Below are positions 26,948-34,997 of a stretch of 64,000 nucleotides of DNA, one piece after another. The translations under genes were made by a program, and so were the position numbers. The notes beneath the pieces were generated by a model, which saw only the letters and a program-made list of their open reading frames with translations, did not search any database and was not told where the DNA came from. This DNA is from Nocardia crassostreae (GTDB taxonomy: Bacteria > Actinomycetota > Actinomycetes > Mycobacteriales > Mycobacteriaceae). The DNA is taken from positions 1-64,000 of the forward strand of contig NZ_BDCH01000015.1 of NCBI RefSeq assembly GCF_001613405.1. Reading direction: 5' to 3'. How positions within the stretch are numbered: the stretch's first letter is position 1; each line of letters opens with the position of its first letter.

Positions 26948-27418
26948 ATGACCACAGACAAATCGCTGAGCCACATGATCCGCGAGGTGCGGGGCATGGT
27001 CGCCGATCTGGATCCGCAGCCGCGCCGGGTGCGGATCCGCGCGGGCGAATACGACCTCGAGATCGAATGGGCCGAGGAACCGATCGGCGGCGGCCCGCGC
27101 CCCGAACGGGTCGTCAAGATCGATCCGGCGACCCCGGAGGTGGAGTCCTCGACCGTGGCCGTCGAGTCGCCCCTGGTCGGGCACTTCTTCCGCTCCCCCG
27201 AACCCGGCGCCGATCCCTTTGTCGCGCCGGGTGATTACGTGGAGGAGGGGCAGGTCGTCGCCATCGTCGAGGCGATGAAGCTCATGAACCGCATTACCGC
27301 GCCGGAGGCGGGGCGGGTCGTGGAAATCCTGCCCGCCGACGGTGAGGTCGTCGAGTACGGGCAGCGCCTGATCCTGCTGGAGCCGGGCGAACCCGCACGA
27401 ATGGAGATCGCGTCATGA
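26948..27418 (+). CDS. accB: Biotin carboxyl carrier protein (AccB)
   Basis: 156 residues from ATG 26948. The C-terminal biotinyl domain (about 72-150) carries the biotin site Lys111 in VEAMKLMN, with SPLVGHFFRSPEPGADPFV before and GQRLILLEPG after. The N-terminal ~70 residues are a flexible linker with a conserved hydrophobic start. The length is that of AccB proteins. It carries CO2 between the biotin carboxylase (next gene, 4-bp overlap) and the AccDA transferase (preceding gene). No biotin ligase is encoded nearby, so the housekeeping BirA must biotinylate it. Confidence 0.93.
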   Translation: MTTDKSLSHMIREVRGMVADLDPQPRRVRIRAGEYDLEIEWAEEPIGGGPRPERVVKIDPATPEVESSTVAVESPLVGHFFRSPEPGADPFVAPGDYVEEGQVVAIVEAMKLMNRITAPEAGRVVEILPADGEVVEYGQRLILLEPGEPARMEIAS

Positions 27419-28809
27419 CGGCTGCCGCGGACTCCGAGCGTCCGATCAAGACCGTGCTGGTGGCCAATCGCAGCGAGATCGCGCTGCGCGTGGTGCGGGC
27501 CTGCCGCGAACTCGGATTGCGCAGTGTGGTGGTCTATTCCACCGCCGACGCCGAGTCGATCCCGGTGCGGCTGGCCGACGACGCGGTGTGCATCGGCCCG
27601 CCCGAACCGGGGCGCAGCTATCTCAATATTCCCAATGTCATCGGCGCGGCCCTGCGCACCGGGGCCGACGCCATCCATCCGGGTTACGGATTCCTTTCCG
27701 AGAACGCGGATTTCGCCTCGGTGTGCGCCGAGGAGGGTCTGATCTTCGTCGGGCCGTCACCGGAGACCATGGCCAGTCTCGCCGACAAGGCCGTGACCCG
27801 CGCGCTCATGAGCAAGGCGGGCCTGCCGTTGCTGCCGGGCACCACCGCCACGCTGACCGGCGCGGCCGAGGCGGAGGAGATCGCCGAGCGGATCGGCTAT
27901 CCGGTGATTCTCAAGGCGGCCGCCGGTGGCGGCGGGCGCGGTATGCGCGTGGTGCGGGCGCGCGAGGAGATCGAGGACGCCTATCGGCGCACCCAGACCG
28001 AGGCCAGTCTGGCCTTCGGTGACGGCAGCCTGTATCTGGAGCGCTATCTCGAGGGCGCGCGCCATATCGAGGTGCAGGTCCTCGCCGACCGTTACGGCAA
28101 TACGGTGCATCTCGGGGAGCGGGACTGCTCGGTGCAGCGCCGTCATCAGAAGCTGCTCGAGGAATCGCCCTCCCCCGCGCTGGACGACGCCACGCGCGCG
28201 GCCATCGGCGCGGCCGCGGTCGCCGGGGCCCGCTCGGTCGGGTACGAGGGTGCGGGGACAATGGAGTTCCTGCTCGATCGCGACGGCGGGTTCTGGTTCA
28301 TGGAGATGAACGCGCGCCTGCAGGTCGAGCATCCGGTCACCGAAATGGTGTCGGGGGTGGATCTGGTAGCCGAGCAGCTGCGTATCGCGCAGGGGCGGCC
28401 CTTGCGGATTCGGCAGTCCGATATCGAATTTCGCGGGCACGCCATCGAATGCCGGATCAATGCCGAGGATCCGGAGCGCGACTTCGCACCGTCCACCGGG
28501 CGGGTCACCGCGTACCGTCCGCCCGCCGGGCCCTGGGTGCGGGTGGACAGCCACCTGGAGGAGGGCATGACGGTGTCGCCCTACTACGACGCGCTGCTGG
28601 CGAAGGTGATCGTGTGGGCGGCGGATCGGCCCGCCGCCATCGATCGCATGAGCCGGGCGCTCGACGAGCTCGTGCTGACCGGTCCGGGGCTGACCACCTG
28701 CGCGGGCTTCCATCGCGACGCCATCCTGGCCGATCCCGAATTCCGTTCCGGCGACTTCGATCTCGACTTCGTCAACCGCACCTCTCGCACACACCAGGAG
28801 CGCACATGA
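27415..28809 (+). CDS. accC: Acetyl-CoA carboxylase biotin carboxylase subunit (AccC)
   Basis: 464 residues, close to the ~450 of AccC, and without a fused biotinyl domain. The N-terminal domain starts VLVANRSEIALRVVRAC. The ATP-grasp part has KAAAGGGGRGMR, HIEVQVLADR, ERDCSVQRRHQKLLEESPS, and the catalytic MNARLQVEHPVTEMV. The C-terminal part (FRGHAIECRINAEDP) completes the family pattern. It uses ATP and bicarbonate to carboxylate biotin on the neighbouring carrier protein. It overlaps the genes on both sides by 4 bp, so AccDA, AccB and AccC are made together with the polyketide enzymes. Confidence 0.95.
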   Translation: MTAAADSERPIKTVLVANRSEIALRVVRACRELGLRSVVVYSTADAESIPVRLADDAVCIGPPEPGRSYLNIPNVIGAALRTGADAIHPGYGFLSENADFASVCAEEGLIFVGPSPETMASLADKAVTRALMSKAGLPLLPGTTATLTGAAEAEEIAERIGYPVILKAAAGGGGRGMRVVRAREEIEDAYRRTQTEASLAFGDGSLYLERYLEGARHIEVQVLADRYGNTVHLGERDCSVQRRHQKLLEESPSPALDDATRAAIGAAAVAGARSVGYEGAGTMEFLLDRDGGFWFMEMNARLQVEHPVTEMVSGVDLVAEQLRIAQGRPLRIRQSDIEFRGHAIECRINAEDPERDFAPSTGRVTAYRPPAGPWVRVDSHLEEGMTVSPYYDALLAKVIVWAADRPAAIDRMSRALDELVLTGPGLTTCAGFHRDAILADPEFRSGDFDLDFVNRTSRTHQERT

Positions 28810-30005
28810 GCACATCGAACGGGCGAGTGATCATTCTCGGCGGCGGGATCGGCGGGCTCAGCGCGAGCATCGCTCTGCGCCGGGTCGGGATCGAGGCGCC
28901 GCTGTTCGAGCAGGCGGCGGCCTTCGGCACGGTCGGCGCCTCGTTGCAGATCTGGGTCAAGGGCATGAAGGCCTTCGCCGAACTGGGCCTGGCCGACGAG
29001 ATCCGGCGGCGCGGCGCGGAAGTGCACCGTCAGCAGTTCTTCAATCAGAACGGCACGCCGCTGTATCACGCGCCGCTGGCGGAGCTGGCCGAGATGTACG
29101 GTGCGCCGATGCCGGTCATGATCCGGCGCTCGGATGTGATCGAAACCCTGTCCGGTTCACCGGATCTGGGGCCCATCCACTTGAATCACCGGGCGATCAG
29201 CGTCGAGCAGGACGACGAGGGCGTCACCGTGACATTCGAGAATGGGCGGCAGGAACGCGCGGAGTTGCTCATCGCGGCCGACGGGATCAACTCCCAGACT
29301 CGGCAGCGGGTGTTTCCGCAGGTCGAACTCCGCACGGCCAGTTACCGTCTGGTGCATGCGGTGGCGCAGCACAAGCCGCCCTACGGCGCGAATAGGTTCA
29401 CGCTGCTGTTCGGGCGGGGCAATCGCATCGTGATCAAGGATTGCGGGAACAACCACATCTTCTGGGTGGCGGGACTGGCCACCCCGACGCTGCCGCTGGA
29501 CGAGTCTCCCGGGATCGTGAAGAACGATCTGCTGCGCCGATTCGAGGTCTTCCCCGAACCGGTGCGCGAACTCATCGCCTCGACCCCGCCCGAGGCCATG
29601 CTGCACCACGGTGTCCGGGCGCTGGGGCCGATGCCCGCATGGAGTTCGGGCCGGATCGCCTTCCTCGGTGATTCCGTGCACGCGGTGACCCCGAATCTGG
29701 GCCGCGGGGCGAGCGAGGGCATTGTGGACGCCATTGTGCTCGCGGGCCAGATCGTGCCGATCGACCTGCGCGATCGGGTGGCGCTGGGCCGGGCCCTGTC
29801 CGCCTACGAGGCGGCGCGGCGGCCGGAAACCGAGGCGCTGCAAAAGGCTTCGTGGAAGATCGGCACCATCTCCTCCTGGGAGGGCTTCGCAGCGACCAAG
29901 GCGCGTGATCTCATGATGAAGACGGTCGTGGGTAAACAACAGGTCGCGAAAATGCACGGCGAATTCCAAATCGAGGTGCCCTCGCTGCCGCACGCGGTGG
30001 AATAG
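28806..30005 (+). CDS. FAD-dependent monooxygenase, polyketide tailoring
   Basis: 399 residues, group A flavin hydroxylase. The FAD motif is VIILGGGIGGLSASIALRRVG (trimmed here), the NAD(P)H/FAD motif is LIAADGINSQTRQRVF, and the third motif is GRIAFLGDSVHAVTPNLGRGAS. Closest in style to salicylate/3-hydroxybenzoate hydroxylases. It is the last gene of the polyketide operon (4-bp overlap with accC) and is followed by a hairpin at 30018-30041. It probably hydroxylates or epoxidises the acyl product. Polyene or aromatic oxidation would both fit, so it does not settle product class. Confidence 0.88.
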   Translation: MSTSNGRVIILGGGIGGLSASIALRRVGIEAPLFEQAAAFGTVGASLQIWVKGMKAFAELGLADEIRRRGAEVHRQQFFNQNGTPLYHAPLAELAEMYGAPMPVMIRRSDVIETLSGSPDLGPIHLNHRAISVEQDDEGVTVTFENGRQERAELLIAADGINSQTRQRVFPQVELRTASYRLVHAVAQHKPPYGANRFTLLFGRGNRIVIKDCGNNHIFWVAGLATPTLPLDESPGIVKNDLLRRFEVFPEPVRELIASTPPEAMLHHGVRALGPMPAWSSGRIAFLGDSVHAVTPNLGRGASEGIVDAIVLAGQIVPIDLRDRVALGRALSAYEAARRPETEALQKASWKIGTISSWEGFAATKARDLMMKTVVGKQQVAKMHGEFQIEVPSLPHAVE

Positions 30006-30017
30006 CGCATCACTCCT

Positions 30018-30041
30018 GAGGGGTACATCGGAGTATCCCTC
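30018..30041. promoter_or_regulatory. Dyad between the polyketide operon and the second ABC exporter; terminator and/or operator
   Basis: GAGGGGTAC and GTATCCCTC form a 9-bp stem with one G-T pair and a 6-base loop. It lies 12 bp after the monooxygenase stop and 46 bp before the ABC ATPase start. On the minus strand it contains AGGGATACTCCGA, which matches the site before the first ABC exporter (10928-10941), so an operator role is favoured over a pure terminator. Confidence 0.5.
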
Positions 30042-30086
30042 TCGGGCGGGATGTGCTCGGACGGTACGGAACATATCGTTGTTCCT

Positions 30087-30980
30087 ATGATCGTGGTCAC
30101 CGAAGCATTGACCAAAAAGTATAACGAGAAAACAGCCGTCGACACCGTGAGCCTCACCGTCCGGGCCGGGGAAATCTATGGTTTCCTCGGCCCCAACGGC
30201 GCGGGCAAGACCACGACGCTGCGCATGCTGGTCGGGCTCATCGAGCCGACCAGCGGCACGGCGCGTGTGCTGGGGTGCGCCCCCGGCGATCCCGCGGCGC
30301 TCCCACGCCTGGGCGTTCTCATCGAGAGCCCCGGGTTCTATCCGTATCTGTCCGGCCGTGACAATTTGCGAGTCATGGCGCGCTATCGCGGAATTCCGGA
30401 ATCCACCGTCGACGACATACTCGACCGCATGGGTCTCGGAGGGCGGGGCGACGATAAATTCCGTACCTACTCCCAAGGTATGAAACAGCGACTCGGCGTC
30501 GGTTGTGCATTGCTCGGTGATCCGGAATTATTGATTCTGGACGAACCGACGAATGGTTTCGATCCCGGCGGAATGGCCGAAATGCGGTCGCTCATCAAGG
30601 AGCTCGCGGCGACCGGGCACACCGTCCTGCTGTCCAGCCACCTGCTCGCTGAGGTGCAGGAGATCTGCGACCGGGTCGGGGTGATCAACGACGGCAAGCT
30701 CATCGCCGAGACGACCGTCGCGGACATGCGCGGCGGGAGCACGGTTTTCGTGCGCGCCGAACCCGAGGACGTGGCCTTGGCGGCCGTGCGCGCGGCGGCC
30801 GGGAATGCCGCGCGGACGGTGGCCGGGATCCGGGTCGACGTGGGCGCGGAGGACGCGCCGCGCATTGCGCGGGCGATCATCGAGGCGGGCGCCGATCTGC
30901 ACGAACTGCGAACCACCGAACGATCTTTGGAAGAGGCGTACTTCGAGATGACTGCTATCGACGCGGAGGCGGTGTCATGA
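30087..30980 (+). CDS. ABC exporter ATP-binding protein
   Basis: 297 residues. Walker A is GPNGAGKTTT, the signature is YSQGMKQRLGVGCALL, Walker B is ELLILDEPTNGFD, and the switch His is in LLSSHLLAE. A C-terminal regulatory segment of about 80 residues follows. It is a relative of the bacitracin/lantibiotic-immunity type of single ATPases that work with an ABC-2 permease. Start ATG 30087 gives MIVVTEALTKKYN. It overlaps the permease by 4 bp. A sensor kinase follows, the usual order for self-regulated exporters. It may export or confer resistance to the polyketide product; this rests only on position. Confidence 0.9.
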   Translation: MIVVTEALTKKYNEKTAVDTVSLTVRAGEIYGFLGPNGAGKTTTLRMLVGLIEPTSGTARVLGCAPGDPAALPRLGVLIESPGFYPYLSGRDNLRVMARYRGIPESTVDDILDRMGLGGRGDDKFRTYSQGMKQRLGVGCALLGDPELLILDEPTNGFDPGGMAEMRSLIKELAATGHTVLLSSHLLAEVQEICDRVGVINDGKLIAETTVADMRGGSTVFVRAEPEDVALAAVRAAAGNAARTVAGIRVDVGAEDAPRIARAIIEAGADLHELRTTERSLEEAYFEMTAIDAEAVS

Positions 30981-31813
30981 GGGAGAGCATTCGGGCCGAA
31001 TTCCTGCGGCTGCGCCGCTGGCCGGTGCTGTGGGTGCTGGTCGTGGTGTAGTTCACGCTGAACCTGACCTTCATGTACCTGCTCAACTACATCAGCTACA
31101 CCTCCACCGATCCGAGTGCGGACGCCGAGCAGACGCCCGCACAGCTGCTGGCACAGATGATGCCGGTGGCGGTGCCGGAGGAATTCGTCGGCGGCACCGT
31201 GGTGTTCGGCGGCGCGCTCATGCTCATTCTCGGCGCGCTGGCCACCGGCAGCGGGTACGGCTGGGGCACCTGGAAAACCGTATTCACCCAGGGCCCTTCG
31301 CGGCTCGCGGCACTGTCCGGCACCGTGGTCGCCCTGCTCGCCATCGCGGTCGCCATCGTGCTCGCGGCGTTCACCGCCGATCTGACCGTGGCGACCGTCA
31401 TCGCCGCCGTGGAATCACAGCCCATCGTGCTGCCGTCACCGGGCCGCTCGCTAGCCGGAATCGGCAGCGGTATCGCGATTCTCGGCATGTGGACCATGCT
31501 CGGCGTGCTCATCGGCATTATCGCCCGCGGTCCCGCACTGGCGGTCGGGCTCGGCCTGGTCTGGGTTCTGGTACTGGAGAACGTGCTTCGCTTCTTCGGC
31601 GATCTGCTCGGCAGCGCGGGCACGGTGACCGATTACCTGCCCGGTTCGGCGGCGGGTTCGCTGGCGGGCGAGCTGCGCACCCTCGGCGGCGAGGCCACCC
31701 CCGGTGTCCTGATCCTGCTCGACTGGCCGGAAGCGGTTGCCGCGCTGGCCGTCTACCCGGTCGTCTTCATCCTGGCCGCCGTCTGGCTAATCCGCCGCCG
31801 CGACCTCGTCTAG
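30977..31813 (+). pseudogene. ABC-2 permease interrupted by an early TAG
   Basis: ATG 30977 overlaps the ATPase stop and begins MRESIRAEFLRLRRWPVLWV, the standard N-terminus of these permeases. Codon 25 is TAG (31049-31051), in the middle of the first membrane helix; the frame then continues (FTLNLTFMYLLNY) through five more helices to 31813. The motif GYGWGTWKTVFTQGPSR after the second helix is the ABC-2 hallmark. A Trp codon changed by one base would explain the stop. If true, the exporter would lack a functional permease unless translation restarts at the Met of TFMYLL. Confidence 0.82.
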
Positions 31814-31838
31814 CGCGCCGACTCGATCGAGGCCACCG

Positions 31839-33050
31839 ATGAACGAGGATGGACGCATGAAGAGCATCGCGGCGCGCGTGCTGGAGGCCTGGCCCATTCG
31901 ACTGGCCCCGTGGCAGACGCTGCTGCTGACCACGGTGGCGGCGGTGGCGGCCGCCGCCGTGGTGTTCGCCACCTTGCTCGCGGCCACCGATATCTCCGCC
32001 GCGGGGGCCGTCGTACTCGCCGTCGTCCAGGGCGCCGCGGTGTTCGTCGCGACCCGCTCCCCGTATCCGGGCTGGGCCCTCTCGCTCGTAGCCCTCTCCG
32101 CCGCATCGATTCTCACGGACACCAAGGTCGAACTCTGGGTCGATCCGGTCCTCAACAGTCATTTCATCGTGTTGGGCATCGGCGCCATCCGCGCCACCGC
32201 CCGCGCCGCCGCCATCACCTGGGCGGCCACGGTCGCCACCGCCCTCGCGTTCGCCCTCTACCTGCGCCCCACCGAATGTCCCATGGGCGTAGCCGGTTCC
32301 GCCCTGGTCTCGGGCCTGGTCCTGTCCACGGTGGTCGCCGTGCGCGCCCTGGCCGCCACCAGCACCAGCCTGCGCCGCGAACGCGATTCCACCGAACGCC
32401 AGCGCCAGCTCACCGCCCTCTGGGAGGAACGCGCCCGCATAGCCCGCGAACTCCACGACGTGGTCGCCCACCACATGACCGTCATCGCCATCCAAGCCGA
32501 AGCCGCCCAGCACCGCGACCCTGCCATCGCCCCCGAAACCAAGGCCCGCCTGGCCACCATCCGCACCAGCGCCACCGACGCCCTCGGCGAAATGCGCCAC
32601 ATTCTCGGCGTCCTCCGCACCGGCGACACCACCCTCCTCCCCCAGCCCACCCTCCCCGACATCCCCGACCTCATCGCCTCCGTCCGCGCGGGCGGCACCC
32701 CCATCGACCTGAAAATCACCGGCGACACCTCCACAGTCCCCGCCACTGCGGGCCTCTCCTCCTACCGCATAGTCCAAGAGGCCCTCAGCAACGCCATCCG
32801 CCACGCCCCCGGCTCCCCCGTCAACATCGACATCACCATCACCCCCCACCTGGTCCGAATCCACGTCGCCAACCCCCACACCCCCTCCCCCACAGCCACC
32901 CCCGGCTCCGGCCACGGCCTCCTCGGCATGCGCGAACGCGTCACCATGCTCGGCGGCACCCTCGAAGCCGGATCCAACGGCAATGGCAAATACACTGTCA
33001 CCGCGGCACTTCCGATCCGGGGCGGCGATTTCCCCGAGCTCAGAAAGTGA
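31839..33050 (+). CDS. Sensor histidine kinase, NarX/DesK-like (orphan)
   Basis: 403 residues. The N-terminal half has about five hydrophobic helices and little extracellular sequence, so it probably senses within the membrane. The dimerisation helix ARELHDVVAHHMTVIAIQAE contains the phospho-accepting His. The HATPase part has VQEALSNAIRHAPGSPV (N box) and GSGHGLLGMRERVTMLGG (G boxes). This is the HisKA_3 class that pairs with NarL-type regulators. No regulator follows; the next gene is convergent and overlaps by 11 bp. The orphan NarL regulator at 10.1 kb is the obvious candidate partner. Codon choice from about 32200 is strongly C-rich compared with the neighbours. Confidence 0.88.
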   Translation: MNEDGRMKSIAARVLEAWPIRLAPWQTLLLTTVAAVAAAAVVFATLLAATDISAAGAVVLAVVQGAAVFVATRSPYPGWALSLVALSAASILTDTKVELWVDPVLNSHFIVLGIGAIRATARAAAITWAATVATALAFALYLRPTECPMGVAGSALVSGLVLSTVVAVRALAATSTSLRRERDSTERQRQLTALWEERARIARELHDVVAHHMTVIAIQAEAAQHRDPAIAPETKARLATIRTSATDALGEMRHILGVLRTGDTTLLPQPTLPDIPDLIASVRAGGTPIDLKITGDTSTVPATAGLSSYRIVQEALSNAIRHAPGSPVNIDITITPHLVRIHVANPHTPSPTATPGSGHGLLGMRERVTMLGGTLEAGSNGNGKYTVTAALPIRGGDFPELRK

Positions 33051-33294
33051 CGTGCCCGCAGTCGCACTGGGTCGGTTTGCCGCCTACCAGCGGAACACCC
33101 GGAATGGCGTCGAAAAGCCGTCCGGCGAAATGCCTTCCGGCGAAGTTGCGCAGCGCCGGGACGTCGCTGTAGCTGATCGAGATCTGCTCAGTGACCTTGT
33201 CGCAGTTCGCGCAGAACCGTTTATGCTGCTCACCCGGGCTCAGATTGACCACATGGCCCACGAACAGGTCCGAAAACTTCGGGAAGAGCGTCAT
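33040..33294 (-). CDS. Small zinc-ribbon-like protein ending the GTPase operon
   Basis: 84 residues. Cys pairs FCANCDK (about 28-31) and QCDCGH near the C-terminus could bind one zinc. The middle is a short hydrophilic stretch. No family recognised. It lies 9 bp after the membrane protein gene on the same strand and its end overlaps the convergent histidine kinase by 11 bp. The position at the end of a coupled five-gene operon makes it a likely accessory part of that system. Confidence 0.65.
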   Translation of the reverse strand: MTLFPKFSDLFVGHVVNLSPGEQHKRFCANCDKVTEQISISYSDVPALRNFAGRHFAGRLFDAIPGVPLVGGKPTQCDCGHVTF

Positions 33295-33303
33295 ACTCGA
33301 TCC

Positions 33304-33807
33304 TCACTGTGCTATCGGTTCCGACCTGCGGAACGTCTTCTGGATGTGCTGTGCGAACAGGACGACATAGAGGAACATGCCGAACAGGGAGCCGAAGGCG
33401 AACTGCACCGCGACATCGCGGTACGGAGATTCGTAGAAGTAGCCCCGCAGCGCGATCATGCTGGTCGCTGTGAGGAACAGGGTGAACAGCCCGAGCATGC
33501 CGTGGCGCAGCCGGATACGCTGAATGACGAACAGCGCCGCGAAGCCGATGACGAAGCCGCCGATACCGATCATCCACGGCGCCTCCTGCGGCTTGGCCAA
33601 ACCGGCCTTCGCCGCCGCGTCCGTACCCTCGAACGTGGTCGAGAAGTACAGCCCGAAGGCGATGAGCCCGCCGACCACGCCCGCGGCCGCGGACAGCCGC
33701 TGGGACTGCGGTGCGCGGAAGGCGACGATCACCGCGGCCATCAACATGATGAACAGGGTGCCGGGCACGATGACATAGGCGATGATCCAACGAACCAGTT
33801 CCAGCAT
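33304..33807 (-). CDS. Four-helix membrane protein of the GTPase operon
   Basis: 167 residues from ATG 33807, placed 2 bp after the vWA stop. Predicted helices are WIIAYVIVPGTLFIMLMAAVIV, LSAAAGVVGGLIAFGLYF, WMIGIGGFVIGFAALFVI and the MLGLFTLFLTATSMIAL region, with a possible fifth at FAFGSLFGMFLYVVLFA. No enzymatic motif is visible. In this operon it could anchor the GTPase complex or form a pore that acts as effector. Both are inference from context. Confidence 0.72.
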   Translation of the reverse strand: MLELVRWIIAYVIVPGTLFIMLMAAVIVAFRAPQSQRLSAAAGVVGGLIAFGLYFSTTFEGTDAAAKAGLAKPQEAPWMIGIGGFVIGFAALFVIQRIRLRHGMLGLFTLFLTATSMIALRGYFYESPYRDVAVQFAFGSLFGMFLYVVLFAQHIQKTFRRSEPIAQ

Positions 33808-33809
33808 GA

Positions 33810-34997
33810 TTATTCCGCCTTCCGGGAATACGAGAAGAAGTGCCCGCCGAGGATGATCGATTTCCCGGCCCGGCAGTGACCGGTGATCGGCGGCAGCCCG
33901 TCGACGCGGGAATAGGAGATGGCGACCACGTCGGGGTCGATCTCGTATGGCGCGGTCGTAGACCACACCGGTTCGACCGCACCACGCCCGGGAAAACCAT
34001 TATCGGACAGCGACATCCGATGGCCGTGCAGCGGCAGCCGCAGCAACTCCGTCGCGTCCGCGTCGGACCTGATCACCAGCGTCCCGCTCAATACCGCTCG
34101 GTGCCTGCGTATTCCGTACCGGATCAGGATCGGGACCACCGCCGCGACCACCAGGAGCCCGGCGAGTGCGATCGCCGTAGTGGCCGGGGATGCGCCCCCC
34201 TGCGGCACATCCGGCGGTGGCTCGGTGGTGGCCGCGGCGGCCCCCTCGTTGGGTCCGGGGACCTGTTCCCCGGCAATCCGCGCTTTCTCGGCCGTGATCC
34301 GATCCCGGGCGCGCCCGAATTCCTCGCCGAGCTGTTGCGCGATGGCGGGGCGCAGCACGGTCGTACTGCCGAAGATCCGCATGGCCTGCGAATCGTCGAA
34401 GCTGCCTGCGCCCAACAGCACCGTGTAGATCGACGTACCGGCGTGATCCGATCCGTGCGCCCGCCGGGCGAGGTCGTCTCAGGCCGGTGCGGACAGGTCG
34501 GCATAGGGCGATCCGTCGGGCGGGTTCGGCAGTCCATCGGTGATCAGCACGACGGTGGTGATCGGAAGCCTGCCGGAACGCTCCAATTCGTCCAGCACCG
34601 TGGTGATCGCGGGGCCGAGGTCGGTCACCGCGTCGGTGACCGGGGCCGCGGGCAGCATGGCGAGGAGTTCCGGTGCGGGTCGGCCCGAGCCCGAATAGAT
34701 CGGATGGACCGTGGCGTCGAAGGTGTGGAACGACACGCGATCGGCCTCGGACAACCCGTCGAGCAGCCGGGGCAGCGCCTCGAGGCCCGCCGCGTACCGG
34801 CCCGCCTCGGCCATCGAACCGGAGATATCCAGCAGCACAATGTAGTCGGCGGATATGTCGGCGGCATCAGGTACGGCCGTCGCTGTCCCCGAAACCGCCG
34901 GAGCGGCATCCGAAGGCCCGCCGTCTCCACACGAGGTCGACAGCATCGTGAGCAGCAAGGCACCGGCGATCATCAGTCCGCGCATCGAGGAGGTCAT
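33810..34997 (-). pseudogene. vWA-domain lipoprotein interrupted by an in-frame TGA
   Basis: Start ATG 34997 overlaps the upstream stop (ATGA). The signal MRGLMIAGALLLTMLSTSC has lipobox LSTSC with Cys23 as the lipidation site. The vWA domain (about 55-245) starts IVLLDISGSMAEAG, the metal-binding DxSxS, and has LITDGLPNPPDG. A TGA at 34479-34481 breaks the domain; the same frame resumes as DDLARRAHGSDH and TVLLGAGSF. Later comes a transmembrane helix (TTAIALAGLLVVAAVVPILI) and an intracellular or beta-rich tail. Thus the protein should be anchored at both ends, which is odd. vWA proteins recur in GTPase- and MoxR-centred systems. Confidence 0.78.
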
